A stretch of DNA of 64,000 nt from the NCBI RefSeq assembly GCF_001263175.1, contig NZ_CP012332.1, positions 1,547,501 through 1,611,500 of the forward strand, written 5' to 3'. The DNA comes from Vulgatibacter incomptus (lineage in GTDB: Bacteria; Myxococcota; Myxococcia; Myxococcales; Vulgatibacteraceae). The notes under the pieces were generated by a model. It searched no databases, was not told the origin of the DNA, and worked only from the letters and a program-made list of their open reading frames with translations. Of the stretch, positions 9,282-19,305 are shown piece after piece (the stretch's first letter is position 1; every line of letters starts with the position of its first letter). The translations under genes and the position numbers were made by a program.

Positions 9282-10334
9282 ATGCTTCGCACGTTCTCCA
9301 GCCTGGCCGCCGCTGCGGCCGTCGCCCTGCTTCTCCCCGCCACCGCTTCCGCCCAGGATTGGGCCAGCTCGGTGTACTCCGAGGGAGGCGTCGAGCTCCG
9401 GATCGACGAGCGGATCTTCACGCTCTTCGCGGCGTTCAACGACATGGGGCTCGACGACGCACCGGTGACCCGCCAGGATCCGATCCCGAAGCGCGAGTTC
9501 GACCCGGTGCGCCGCCAGGTGCGCGACGCGATCCTCATGTCCCCCGACCTGCGGGCGAAGTTCGAGGCCTTCTTCGACAAGAACCCGCTGCCGGTCCGCA
9601 CCTACGCCGCCTACACGCTGGCCCTCGGCGACGCCCCGACGTTCACCGCGCCGGCCAAGCTCCCTGTGGGCACCGAATCCCTCAAGGGCTTCGAGGCGCT
9701 CCTCGCCGAGTTCTACGGCAAGGCGCGGATCAAGGAGATCTTCGCCAAGCTCACCGCCCCGCAGCGCGAGGTGCTCAAGCGGTTCTCTCCCGCCGTGGAC
9801 AAGCCCGTTGCCGAGGCCCGCGCGGTGATGAAGACCAAGGAGACCGACGCCTCGCCGCAGGTTGTGGTCGTGGTCAACCTCCTCGACGGTCGTGGCTCGG
9901 CCCACGGCATCCAGGTGGGCGACGAGATCTTCCTCGTGGTGGGTCCGGCCGCCGCCGGCACCGGCCCAGTCGACTCGCTCCCGATCGCCAGGGCCTTCGC
10001 CCGCGCCGAGCTCGAGGCCATCGCGAAGGGGAAGGGCAGCGCCCTCAAGGGGGGCAAGGAGCTCCTCCGCGAGGTCCAGGGCAACTACGCCGTGGGCTCC
10101 GCCAGCGTCGAGGACTACGTTGCCGAGAACCTCGCCCGGGTGGTGGCCATCAAGGCGGCCGTTCCCTCCGAGGAGATGAGCAAGGCCATGGAGGACGAGA
10201 TGCGCAACGGCTTCCTGCTGGTCCGCGAGCTGAACCGCGGCATGGCCATCTACGCCAAGGCCACCAAGCCCCTGGACGCTTTCATCGCCGATTTCCTCCG
10301 TGAGATCGATGTCGGAAAGCTACCGCGTCTCTAG
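9282..10334 (+). CDS. secreted protein of unknown function
   Basis: A 350-residue protein with a clear Sec signal peptide: hydrophobic LAAAAAVALLLPA and cleavage after ATASA, giving a mature start at about QDW. The mature part is mixed helix/strand with the segment DASPQVVVVVNLLDGRGSAH and a long helical C-terminus. Not recognised as a named family. The ATG at 9282 fits the signal peptide. It lies 16 bases before the DedA gene, so co-transcription is likely. Confidence 0.7.
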   Translation: MLRTFSSLAAAAAVALLLPATASAQDWASSVYSEGGVELRIDERIFTLFAAFNDMGLDDAPVTRQDPIPKREFDPVRRQVRDAILMSPDLRAKFEAFFDKNPLPVRTYAAYTLALGDAPTFTAPAKLPVGTESLKGFEALLAEFYGKARIKEIFAKLTAPQREVLKRFSPAVDKPVAEARAVMKTKETDASPQVVVVVNLLDGRGSAHGIQVGDEIFLVVGPAAAGTGPVDSLPIARAFARAELEAIAKGKGSALKGGKELLREVQGNYAVGSASVEDYVAENLARVVAIKAAVPSEEMSKAMEDEMRNGFLLVRELNRGMAIYAKATKPLDAFIADFLREIDVGKLPRL

Positions 10335-10349
10335 GCGGTTCGAGGAAAC

Positions 10350-11081
10350 GTGGAGCAGTTCCTACTCGAGTTTCTGGGATCGGCGTCGGGGCCCGTGGCC
10401 TACGGCCTCATTTTTGGCGTTCTCCTCGCATGCGGGCTCGGTTTCCCGCTACCGGAGGACGTGGCCCTGATCACCGGCGGCTACCTGGCCTACAAGGGCC
10501 AGGCGAGCCTCGTGGTGATGATGCTGGTTGGATTCGCCGGGATTCTGGCCGGCGACTCCCTGGTGTTCCTGCTCGGCCGGATGGGCCGCAGGGCCCAGGG
10601 GAGGATGACCAAGGGGCTGCTCGCGCGGCACCTCACCCCGGAGCGCATCGCAAAGGTCGAGGCCCAGTTCGCGAAGCGCGGGCCGATGATGGTGATGATC
10701 GCCCGCTTCCTCCCGGGAGTCCGGGCGGCGACCTTCTTCGTCGCGGGTGGCGCCCAGATGAGCTACTGGCGCTTCCTGGTCTACGACGGCCTGGCGGCGC
10801 TCCTCTCGGCACCCCTCTTCGTGCTGGCCGGTCACCACTTCGGCAAGCAGATCAACCACGTGATCGGCTGGGCGGAGGAGTTCCACACCTGGCTGATCGG
10901 CGCGACCGTCGTCGCCATCGTGGGCTTCGCGCTGAAGATGGCGCTCGGAAAGAAGAAGCCGGCCGCCAAGCCTGCGGAGGGCGCGGCGGAGACGGTGGCG
11001 ACCGCCGTCCCGTTTCCCCAGCCCCCCAAGGCGCCCGCGGCCCAGGCCCGCGCCGAGGAGGAGGAGCGGGCGCTCGGTTAG
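10350..11081 (+). CDS. DedA family membrane protein (SNARE-associated/VTT domain)
   Basis: A 243-residue inner-membrane protein with the DedA core: FPLPEDVALITGGYLA near the N-terminus (acidic E-D pair in the re-entrant loop) and FLPGVRAATFFVAGG (the conserved Arg-containing FxPGxR motif). Family members are needed for membrane homeostasis, and several act in undecaprenyl phosphate or phospholipid flipping. The C-terminal 45 residues form a Lys/Ala/Pro-rich cytoplasmic tail that is not part of the family. GTG start at 10350, behind GAGGAAAC. Probably read with the secreted protein upstream. Confidence 0.9.
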   Translation: MEQFLLEFLGSASGPVAYGLIFGVLLACGLGFPLPEDVALITGGYLAYKGQASLVVMMLVGFAGILAGDSLVFLLGRMGRRAQGRMTKGLLARHLTPERIAKVEAQFAKRGPMMVMIARFLPGVRAATFFVAGGAQMSYWRFLVYDGLAALLSAPLFVLAGHHFGKQINHVIGWAEEFHTWLIGATVVAIVGFALKMALGKKKPAAKPAEGAAETVATAVPFPQPPKAPAAQARAEEEERALG

Positions 11082-11094
11082 CCCGCGCGGCTAG

Positions 11095-12831
<1,737 letters not shown>

Positions 12832-12955
12832 TTCCTTCGACGAACGCAGCTCCATCGCGGGCTGCCCGCGGGAGCCGCCACATGGCTCCCGGGGCCGCCC
12901 GCGAGTCGATCCAGCACCGAGAAAGGGCTCGCCGCCTAGAGGCGAGACGCGAAAG

Positions 12956-14506
12956 ATGAGCGACATCCACGCCGAGAAGATCCTGATCCTCGACTTTGGC
13001 AGCCAGTACACGCAGCTCATCGCGCGGCGCGTCCGCGAGATGCACGTCTACTGCGAGATCCTGCCTTGCACCACGAGTGAGGAGTCCATTCGCAACTTCG
13101 CGCCGAAGGGGATCATCCTCTCCGGTGGCCCCGCCTCGGTGGAGACCGTCGGCAGCCCGGTGGCGCCCCAGGTCGTCTTCGACCTCGGCGTGCCGCTCCT
13201 CGGCATCTGCTACGGCCTCCAGTACCTCGCCAAGGCCCTGGGCGGCCGGGTGGGGCGGGCGCCCCAGCGCGAGTACGGCCGCGCGCCCGTGAAGATCGAG
13301 GCGGCCTCGCCGCTCTTCGAGGGCTTCGACGTCGGCGAGAGCTGCGACGTGTGGATGAGCCACGGCGATCGGGTGGAGGAGCTGCCCCCGGGCTTCCGCG
13401 CCATCGCGGCCTCGCCGTCCTCGCCGCTCGCCGCCGTCGCCCACGTGGAGAAGCCGATCTTCGGCGTGCAGTTCCACCCGGAGGTCCACCACTCGGCCCG
13501 CGGTAAGGAGATCCTCCAGAACTTCCTCCGGATCTCCGGCTGTACGGGCCAGTGGAACATGGCCTCGTTCTCCAAGACCCTGGTCGAGCAGATCCGCGCC
13601 CAGGTCGGCTCGGGCAAGGTGATCTGCGCGCTCTCCGGCGGCGTCGACTCCGCCGTGACCGCGCTCCTCATCCACAAGGCCATCGGCGACCAGCTCCACT
13701 GCATCTTCGTGGACCACGGCCTGCTGCGGAAGGGCGAGCGCGAGCAGGTGCGCGAGGTCTTCCAGGATCGCTTCCACGTCCCGCTCGAGGTCATCGACGC
13801 GAGGGCCCGCTTCCTCGGCAAGCTCGACGGCGTCACCGACCCGGAGCGCAAGCGCAAGATCATCGGCCACGAGTTCATCGAGGTCTTCGACGAGGCCGCC
13901 AAGCGCGTCGGCGACGCGAAGTTCCTCGCCCAGGGCACCGTGTACCCCGACGTGATCGAGTCGATCTCGTTCAAGGGTCCGTCCGCCACCATCAAGAGCC
14001 ACCACAACGTGGGCGGCCTCCCCGAGAAGATGAACCTCGCCCTGGTCGAGCCGCTGCGCGAGCTCTTCAAGGACGAGGTCCGCGAGCTCGGCCGCGAGCT
14101 CGGCATGCCCGAGCACATCGTGAACCGGCAGCCCTTCCCGGGGCCGGGCCTCGCGATCCGCTGCCTGGGCGGGCTCACCGACGAGCGCCTCGAGACCCTG
14201 CGCGAGGCCGACGCCATCGTGCGCGAGGAGGTCGCCGCCGCCGGCCTCCACGACCGGATCTGGCAGGCGTTCGCGGTGCTGCTCCCCGTGCGCTCCGTGG
14301 GCGTCATGGGCGACGAGCGCACCTACGACGAGACCTGCGCCATCCGCGCGGTGGACTCCGTGGACGCCATGACCGCCGACTGGTCGCGGCTCCCCCACGA
14401 GCTCCTCGCCAAGATGTCCACCCGCATCTGCAACGAGGTGAAGGGCATCAACCGCGTCGTCTACGACATCTCGTCCAAGCCTCCCGCCACCATCGAGTGG
14501 GAGTAG
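12956..14506 (+). CDS. guaA: GMP synthase (glutamine-hydrolysing)
   Basis: Converts XMP to GMP using ATP and glutamine. The class I amidotransferase domain (1-200) carries nucleophile C85 in GICYGLQYL and the His/Glu of FHPEVHH (H174, E176). The ATP pyrophosphatase domain begins with the PP-loop [10 protein letters not shown] (about 225), and the C-terminal dimerisation domain ends in the family-typical PATIEWE. The 516-residue length is standard. ATG at 12956, preceded by GAGACGCGAAAG. Placed directly after guaB. Confidence 0.97.
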   Translation: MSDIHAEKILILDFGSQYTQLIARRVREMHVYCEILPCTTSEESIRNFAPKGIILSGGPASVETVGSPVAPQVVFDLGVPLLGICYGLQYLAKALGGRVGRAPQREYGRAPVKIEAASPLFEGFDVGESCDVWMSHGDRVEELPPGFRAIAASPSSPLAAVAHVEKPIFGVQFHPEVHHSARGKEILQNFLRISGCTGQWNMASFSKTLVEQIRAQVGSGKVICALSGGVDSAVTALLIHKAIGDQLHCIFVDHGLLRKGEREQVREVFQDRFHVPLEVIDARARFLGKLDGVTDPERKRKIIGHEFIEVFDEAAKRVGDAKFLAQGTVYPDVIESISFKGPSATIKSHHNVGGLPEKMNLALVEPLRELFKDEVRELGRELGMPEHIVNRQPFPGPGLAIRCLGGLTDERLETLREADAIVREEVAAAGLHDRIWQAFAVLLPVRSVGVMGDERTYDETCAIRAVDSVDAMTADWSRLPHELLAKMSTRICNEVKGINRVVYDISSKPPATIEWE

Positions 14507-14523
14507 GTTAGGGCGTCGTCCTC

Positions 14524-14549
14524 GCCAGGGGCCCTCCGGGGCCTCTGGC
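14524..14549 (+). terminator. hairpin after guaA
   Basis: GCCAG-GGGCC pairs with GGCC-T-CTGGC around a CTCCGG loop, 17 bases after the guaA stop. The stem is strong and GC-rich but lacks a T-run. Two copies of a 12-base unit (CTCGAAGGGCGG) follow at about 14550. Confidence 0.5.
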
Positions 14550-14621
14550 TCGAAGGGCGGCTCGAAGGGCGGCTCGCACGGAGCGTGAAGCAGCGTTCGC
14601 GCGTAGTGTAGGGTCCATTGC

Positions 14622-14668
14622 CTCCGTGCTACGCTCGGTGAATCCCAGCGTTCGGACAGAGGCCACCG
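14622..14668 (+). promoter_or_regulatory. conserved upstream block, copy 1 of 3
   Basis: TCCGTGCTACGCT starts 46 bases before the ATG and is followed by CAGCGTTCGGACAGAGGCC. Nearly the same block precedes the two paralogues downstream at the same distance. TACGCT could be a -10 element and GAGG the ribosome binding site; this is inference from conservation. Confidence 0.5.
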
Positions 14669-15223
14669 ATGAAGACCCTCGCTGTCGTGCTGTGCGCAGC
14701 CGCTTCCGCCTGCATGATCCCTCGCGTCTCGGCGGCGGATCCGAGGGGTAGCAGGTCTTCGAACGCGGAGAATCGGGATGCGAGTCGGGAGGCCGATCGA
14801 GTCCTTCTGATGTTCGGAACCGGCTTCCCGGAGATGTTGCACCTGGAAGCAGACGTGGCGCTCACGCGGTACTTGGCCGCGACCGGGCGGATCGGCGGGT
14901 TGCCAACTTTCTTCTTCAGCGCCTCTGCAGGGTTGCTCGGGCTGCTGCCCCTCTCCGCGGATACAGCCTTGATCCCCCGGCACGCGCTGGGCCTCGGCGT
15001 AGAGCTGTCGACGACGGCTATTTGGGCTGGCGAATCCTACGATAGCTGGACACACGAGGATCTGTTCCCCAACTCCTCCAGTGGCCCAACCGTCTCGGCG
15101 GGTTACCTCTACACCGCTTCAAGCGGCTTCCACGTGCGCGTGATGGGCGGCGTTTTCGTCTCGACGTGGGGGAACCGCGTCGGTATGGGCAATCTGCGCG
15201 TCTCCTTGGGCGGCATCCTGTAG
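14669..15223 (+). CDS. small exported protein, first of three tandem paralogues
   Basis: A 184-residue exported protein of unknown function. The signal region ends ASACMIPRVSAADP. It could be cut by signal peptidase I after VSA or, less likely, lipidated at the Cys after ASA. The mature part shares DRVLLMFGTGFPEMLHLEAD, GLLGLLPLSADTALIPRHAL and a C-terminal GFHVRVMGG...SLGGIL with the next two genes. Gly- and aromatic-rich alternation suggests a small outer-membrane beta-barrel, which is inference. Same strand and same upstream block as its paralogues. Confidence 0.7.
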   Translation: MKTLAVVLCAAASACMIPRVSAADPRGSRSSNAENRDASREADRVLLMFGTGFPEMLHLEADVALTRYLAATGRIGGLPTFFFSASAGLLGLLPLSADTALIPRHALGLGVELSTTAIWAGESYDSWTHEDLFPNSSSGPTVSAGYLYTASSGFHVRVMGGVFVSTWGNRVGMGNLRVSLGGIL

Positions 15224-15249
15224 CGGCCTCGCTCGGCGGGTACAGGCGC

Positions 15250-15295
15250 CTCCGTGATACGCTCTCTTCATCCAGCGTTCGATCGGAGGCCGTCG
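15250..15295 (+). promoter_or_regulatory. conserved upstream block, copy 2 of 3
   Basis: TCCGTGATACGCT begins 45 bases before the ATG at 15296 and is followed by CAGCGTTCGATCGGAGGCC. It is a counterpart of the blocks at 14622 and 15927. Position and GGAGG suggest promoter plus ribosome binding site duplicated with the gene. Confidence 0.5.
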
Positions 15296-15853
15296 ATGAA
15301 GGCCCTAGCCGTCGTCGTGTTCGCAACCGCGTGCATGATCCCTCGCATCTCGAGCGCGGAGCCGGCAGGCACCGCGGCTTCGAATGCGGAAAACGCGGAC
15401 ACCGTTCCAGCGACGCGGGAGACCGATCGGGTGCTCCTGATGGCCGGAACCGGCTTCCCCGAGTTCTTGCACGTGGAAGTCGACGTGGCGCTCGCGCGGT
15501 ACCTGGCCGTGACCGGGCGGGTCGGCGCATTGCCGCCCGTAATCTTTGAAGCCTCGGCAGGGTTGCTCGGGCTCCTGCCCCTGTCTGCGGATACGGCCTT
15601 GATCCCCCGGCACGCGCTGGGTCTCGGTGTCGAGCTCTCGACGATGTCAGCCAAGTTCGGGAGCGACCTCGAGCACCGGTCCGAGGACCTGTTCCCAGAT
15701 GCCTCCCACGGCCCGACCGTCTCGGCGGGATACCTGTACACCTCTCGAAGCGGCTTCCACGTACGCGTGATGGCCGGAGCCTTCCTGGCGATGTGGGGGC
15801 ACGACGACCAGAACTGGCTGAACCTGCGCGTCTCCTTGGGGGGCCTCCTGTAG
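15296..15853 (+). CDS. small exported protein, second tandem paralogue
   Basis: A 185-residue paralogue of the preceding gene, with highest similarity in GTGFPEFLHVEVDVALARYL and LLPLSADTALIPRHALGLGV. The signal peptide ends CMIPRISSAEP, keeping the conserved Cys-x-Ile-Pro-Arg. The ATG at 15296 is chosen because it aligns with the paralogue starts and follows CGGAGGCC. Three similar copies in a row point to local duplication; divergence is mainly in the segment after the signal peptide and in the loop before the last strands. Confidence 0.7.
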   Translation: MKALAVVVFATACMIPRISSAEPAGTAASNAENADTVPATRETDRVLLMAGTGFPEFLHVEVDVALARYLAVTGRVGALPPVIFEASAGLLGLLPLSADTALIPRHALGLGVELSTMSAKFGSDLEHRSEDLFPDASHGPTVSAGYLYTSRSGFHVRVMAGAFLAMWGHDDQNWLNLRVSLGGLL

Positions 15854-15926
15854 CGACTCTCCGGCGTTTCATCCGGCTCGGAAGGTCGCACCAGCCCTTG
15901 GTGGCAGGAAAGATTCCGCCGACGAG

Positions 15927-15971
15927 TCCGTGATACGCTGAGTGAAGCCGGCGTTCGAACGGAGGCCACCA
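15927..15971 (+). promoter_or_regulatory. conserved upstream block, copy 3 of 3
   Basis: TCCGTGATACGCT begins 45 bases before the ATG at 15972, followed by GGCGTTCGAACGGAGGCC. It is the third copy of the block and shows that the regulatory region was duplicated with the coding part. Confidence 0.5.
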
Positions 15972-16532
15972 ATGAAGACCCTCGTTTTCGTGCTGTTCGC
16001 AGCGATGGCTGCGTGCGTGATCCCTCGGGTCTCGAGCGCGGATCCGGACCCGGACCCGGCTGAGGCGGGTAGGGCGGCAGATTCGTCAGCGTATGACCGG
16101 GAAGCTGGCCGGGTCCTATTCCTAGGGGGCGTCGGCGTCCCCGATGTCCTCCACATCGAAGCAGACGTGTCGATCCTGCGGTACTTGGCGGTGACCGCAA
16201 GGATCGCCCCCTTTGCAGCACCACTCATCATGAGCGGCTCAGTTGGACTGCTTGGATTCCTGCCGCTCTCGGATGATACGGCCGTGGTCCCCCGCAACGC
16301 GCTGGGCCTCAGCGTCGATTTTGCGGCGGTTGGCTTTGGCGGCGAACGCGCCGACGGCGGCCCTAGCGGCGAAAGCGGCATCGGCCCAATCGTCTCGGCC
16401 GGATACCTCTTCACCTCCCAGAGTGGCTTCCATTTTCGCGTGATGGGCGGAGCGTTCCTCCCGACCTGGGAGACCCGGGGGTTCGACTTTCCCAAGGTGG
16501 CCCTGCGCCTTTCGTTCGGAGGTCTTCTGTAG
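15972..16532 (+). CDS. small exported protein, third tandem paralogue
   Basis: A 186-residue exported protein and the most divergent of the three. It keeps CVIPRVSSADP at the end of the signal peptide, GVGVPDVLHIEADVSILRYL, and the C-terminal SGFHFRVMGGAFLPTW and LSFGGLL. The spacer after the signal peptide contains a short DPDPDP run. Function unknown; a small outer-membrane barrel is the best structural guess. The ATG at 15972 follows GGAGGCCACCA. Confidence 0.7.
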   Translation: MKTLVFVLFAAMAACVIPRVSSADPDPDPAEAGRAADSSAYDREAGRVLFLGGVGVPDVLHIEADVSILRYLAVTARIAPFAAPLIMSGSVGLLGFLPLSDDTAVVPRNALGLSVDFAAVGFGGERADGGPSGESGIGPIVSAGYLFTSQSGFHFRVMGGAFLPTWETRGFDFPKVALRLSFGGLL

Positions 16533-16717
16533 CGGCGGCACTCCAGGTCGATCGCATGTCGGACGGACCTCTGTCGTGGGCCAAGGATCCTGCGACGATG
16601 ATTATGGGGCGGCGGCTGACCTGACAGAGGCCTGCAGGGCGGTTGCTGCGAATGGCTTGCCATCCGCAGATTGTTGGCTGTACGACGACGGCCCGAAACC
16701 CTCCGCCCGGCTGCCCC

Positions 16718-17293
16718 TTGAGCTTTCTCTCGATTCTCCTCCTGTCCTGCGGTCTTGCGATGGACACGGTCGCCGTGGCCGCAGCGCGGGGCCTAGCCGC
16801 CTCGAAGATCCGCGCGCGGGATGTCGCCCTCGTCGGCGGGCTCTTCGGTGGATTCCAGGCGTTCATGCCGTTGATCGGCTGGGCGATCGGCAATCAGCTC
16901 GGGCCACTCGTGGCCACGTGGGGACCTTGGCTGGCCTTCGCGCTCCTGGGCGGCATCGGCGGCAAGATGCTCTGGGAGGCCCGTGGCACTGGCGCGGACG
17001 CGGAGGAGGGTGCCAAAAGCGCCGCGGGAGAACCCTTCGGCCTCCGGGTCATGCTCCTCCTCGCCGTGGCGACCAGCATCGACTCGTTCGTCGTCGGGAT
17101 CACCCTGCCGATGCTCGATGCACCCCTCGTGCTCTCACTCCTCACCATCGGGATCACGACCGCCGTCCTCAGCTCCGGGGCGCTCCTCGCCGGCAGGCAC
17201 TTCGGCGGGATCTTCGGGCCACGGCTCAATGCGTTCGGTGGTCTCGTCCTGATCGGGCTCGGGGTTAAGGCCCTCGTCGAACACCTGGCCTGA
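16718..17293 (+). CDS. mntP: MntP-family manganese efflux pump
   Basis: A six-helix inner-membrane protein. LAMDTVAVAAARG in the first helix and TSIDSFVVGI in the fourth supply the paired Asp residues characteristic of MntP, which exports Mn2+ and protects against manganese toxicity. Family proteins begin directly with the first helix, so I start at TTG 16718. The frame is open back to 16643, but that extension (Cys/Thr/Pro-rich) does not look like protein of this family. No good ribosome binding site precedes 16718, so the start remains uncertain. The 185-base leader upstream may be regulatory. Confidence 0.85.
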   Translation: MSFLSILLLSCGLAMDTVAVAAARGLAASKIRARDVALVGGLFGGFQAFMPLIGWAIGNQLGPLVATWGPWLAFALLGGIGGKMLWEARGTGADAEEGAKSAAGEPFGLRVMLLLAVATSIDSFVVGITLPMLDAPLVLSLLTIGITTAVLSSGALLAGRHFGGIFGPRLNAFGGLVLIGLGVKALVEHLA

Positions 17294-17306
17294 TCGCCTG
17301 CTCCTC

Positions 17307-17333
17307 AATCTTTGAGGATCTTTAAGATCGTCT
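17307..17333. repeat. two adjacent small palindromes after mntP
   Basis: CTCAA-TCT-TTGAG is followed at once by the 13-base palindrome GATCTTTAAGATC. They lie between mntP and the RCC1 lipoprotein in a locally AT-rich stretch. They could be a weak terminator or a regulator site for the gene at 17385. Confidence 0.35.
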
Positions 17334-17384
17334 CTCCGAATCGAGCTGGGACCATTAAGGGTCTCAAGGCTCTCGGAGGTAGAG

Positions 17385-19241
17385 ATGAGATCGAGGTATT
17401 GGCTCCTGGGCATCTCGCTGGCGGCCGCGCTGGCGGCTTGCGGCGATGACGCGCCCCGGAACACGGGCGGAAGCGGAGGCGATCCGGGTGCCGGCGGGAC
17501 CGCGGGCGACCCGGACACGGGCGGCACCGGAGGCTCCGCGGGCGATCCGGGCCCGGGTGGGACCGGCGGCGGCGAGCCCGCCGAAGGCGAGGTGTGGATC
17601 AGCCGCGACGGCTTCTGCCTCGACTGCTTCTCGATCCAGGTGAAGGAGGTCGCCGAGTACTACGCCTCCGTTCGCGACGGAGATGGCAACGAGATCCCCG
17701 ACCAGGAGGTGAGCTGGTCCAGCTCCGATCCGTCGATCTTCACCGTGGACGGCGGGGTGGTCACCGCCCTGCGACCGGGCGAGGCCGAGCTCGTCGCCAC
17801 GGCGGGCCAGCGCAAAGGGGTCCGGAGCCTTCGGGTGCGCCGCCTCCCCGTCGTCTCCATCGAGATCGTCCCGAGCCGGCTCTCCCTCGCGGCAGGAGAA
17901 GAGGCGTCCGTCTCGGCAATCCCCCGCAACGAGGACGGGGAGGTGGTCGAGGACGTCGAGCTGCTGTGGATCGTCGGGAACCCGGCCGTCGCCGACGCAG
18001 AGCCAGGCCTCGTCCGCGGCGTGGGGGAAGGGAGCACGCCGCTCTTCGTCGCCAGCGTGGAAGACAACCTCGAGGGCACCGCCCGGATCGACGTGAGCGC
18101 CGCGCAGCCGCGCCCTGCAGGCGCTCCGTTTGGCGCGATCTCGGTCGGAACGAACTTTTCCTGTGGCCTCGATCCCGCCAGCAGGGGCCTCTGCTGGGGA
18201 TGGAACTACTGGGGGCAGCTCGGGCGAGGCGCCTGGTCTGACGAATCCTTCCCCACGCCCGCCGCCGTTCGGACCGACCTGGCCGACGAGCCGAACCTGG
18301 TCTTCGACGTGATCCGCGCCCAGGAGGGCCACGCCTGCGCGCTCACGCCGGGCGGACAGGCCTGGTGCTGGGGCTCGAACGGATCCGGCGAGCTCGGCGT
18401 CGTGGAGGACCTCACCGGCTTCGGCGGCGTCGCGGTGCCCATGCCGGTGCTGCAGCAGGGCCCGTTCTCGAGGATCGAGCTCGGATACGACTTCACCTGC
18501 GCCCTCGATTCCGACTCGAAGGCCTGGTGCTGGGGCATGAGTGGCGACGGTGCCCTGGGCCTCGGCGGAGGTCTGCCGGACAAGGTCCCGGTTCCCCGCA
18601 AGGTCCTGGGGGATCGCACCTTCCTCGACCTCGGCGCCGGGCTGCAAACCACCTGTGCCATCGACACCGCGAACCGCGCCCTCTGCTGGGGCAACAACGC
18701 CACCGGCTCGCTCGGGCTGGGATCGGACACCTGGGAGGCCCTGGTGCCCACCGAGGTCCACGGCGACCACGCATTCCTCTCGATCGCCCATGGATCCAAC
18801 CACGTCTGCGCGCTCACCGGGGCCGGCGAGGCCTGGTGCTGGGGCGACAACTCCTCGGGGCAGACGGGCAGGGAGCCGACCTTCTCGAGCTGGACCGAAT
18901 ACGAGCCGGTGCCGGTTCCCGGCGACCATGCCTTCGTGGCGATCGCCGGAGGCGCGCATCACAGCTGCGCCCTCGACGACGTGGGGCGGGCGTGGTGCTG
19001 GGGCAACAACCTCTACGGCCAGCTGGGCGACGGCACCCTCGCCGACAGCCCGTTCCCGGTCGAAGTGGCCGGCGGCCACCGCTTCCAGGCGATCGCGGCG
19101 GGCGGGAGCACCACCTGCGGCATCCGCTCCGACGGCGCGGCCTATTGCTGGGGATCTGGCCACCTGGGCATGAGCGGCGCGGGCTTCGATCTGAACCTCG
19201 CGTGGGAGCCGTGGCCGGTCGCCGAGGAAGAAGGCAGATGA
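17385..19241 (+). CDS. RCC1-repeat lipoprotein
   Basis: A 618-residue lipoprotein. The signal peptide ends LAAALAACG, a clear lipobox. A Gly/Thr-rich low-complexity linker (about 25-65) leads to two Big2-like beta domains (about 70-240), and then seven RCC1-type blades form a predicted propeller. Each blade carries a Cys-x(9)-Cys pair such as CALDDVGRAWCWG, which suggests a disulfide in each blade, consistent with export. RCC1 propellers mediate protein interaction; the partner is unknown. ATG at 17385 follows CGGAGGTAGAG. The Cys pairing is seen directly; surface location is inferred from the lipobox. Confidence 0.85.
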   Translation: MRSRYWLLGISLAAALAACGDDAPRNTGGSGGDPGAGGTAGDPDTGGTGGSAGDPGPGGTGGGEPAEGEVWISRDGFCLDCFSIQVKEVAEYYASVRDGDGNEIPDQEVSWSSSDPSIFTVDGGVVTALRPGEAELVATAGQRKGVRSLRVRRLPVVSIEIVPSRLSLAAGEEASVSAIPRNEDGEVVEDVELLWIVGNPAVADAEPGLVRGVGEGSTPLFVASVEDNLEGTARIDVSAAQPRPAGAPFGAISVGTNFSCGLDPASRGLCWGWNYWGQLGRGAWSDESFPTPAAVRTDLADEPNLVFDVIRAQEGHACALTPGGQAWCWGSNGSGELGVVEDLTGFGGVAVPMPVLQQGPFSRIELGYDFTCALDSDSKAWCWGMSGDGALGLGGGLPDKVPVPRKVLGDRTFLDLGAGLQTTCAIDTANRALCWGNNATGSLGLGSDTWEALVPTEVHGDHAFLSIAHGSNHVCALTGAGEAWCWGDNSSGQTGREPTFSSWTEYEPVPVPGDHAFVAIAGGAHHSCALDDVGRAWCWGNNLYGQLGDGTLADSPFPVEVAGGHRFQAIAAGGSTTCGIRSDGAAYCWGSGHLGMSGAGFDLNLAWEPWPVAEEEGR

Positions 19242-19248
19242 GCGGGGC

Positions 19249-19280
19249 CGGGTCCATCGGCCAGTCGTCCGATGGACCCG
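19249..19280 (+). terminator. hairpin after RCC1 lipoprotein
   Basis: A perfect 12-bp stem, CGGGTCCATCGG (19249-19260) with CCGATGGACCCG (19269-19280), starts 7 bases after the stop. The position and strength make termination likely despite the absent T-run. Confidence 0.6.
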
Positions 19281-19305
19281 ACCAAGCGCCTCGACCTTGC
19301 CGGGG

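Noticed and set aside
16533-16717. yybP-ykoY manganese riboswitch before mntP
   Set aside because: The length and position fit, but I cannot find the conserved loop sequences; a covariance-model search would decide.
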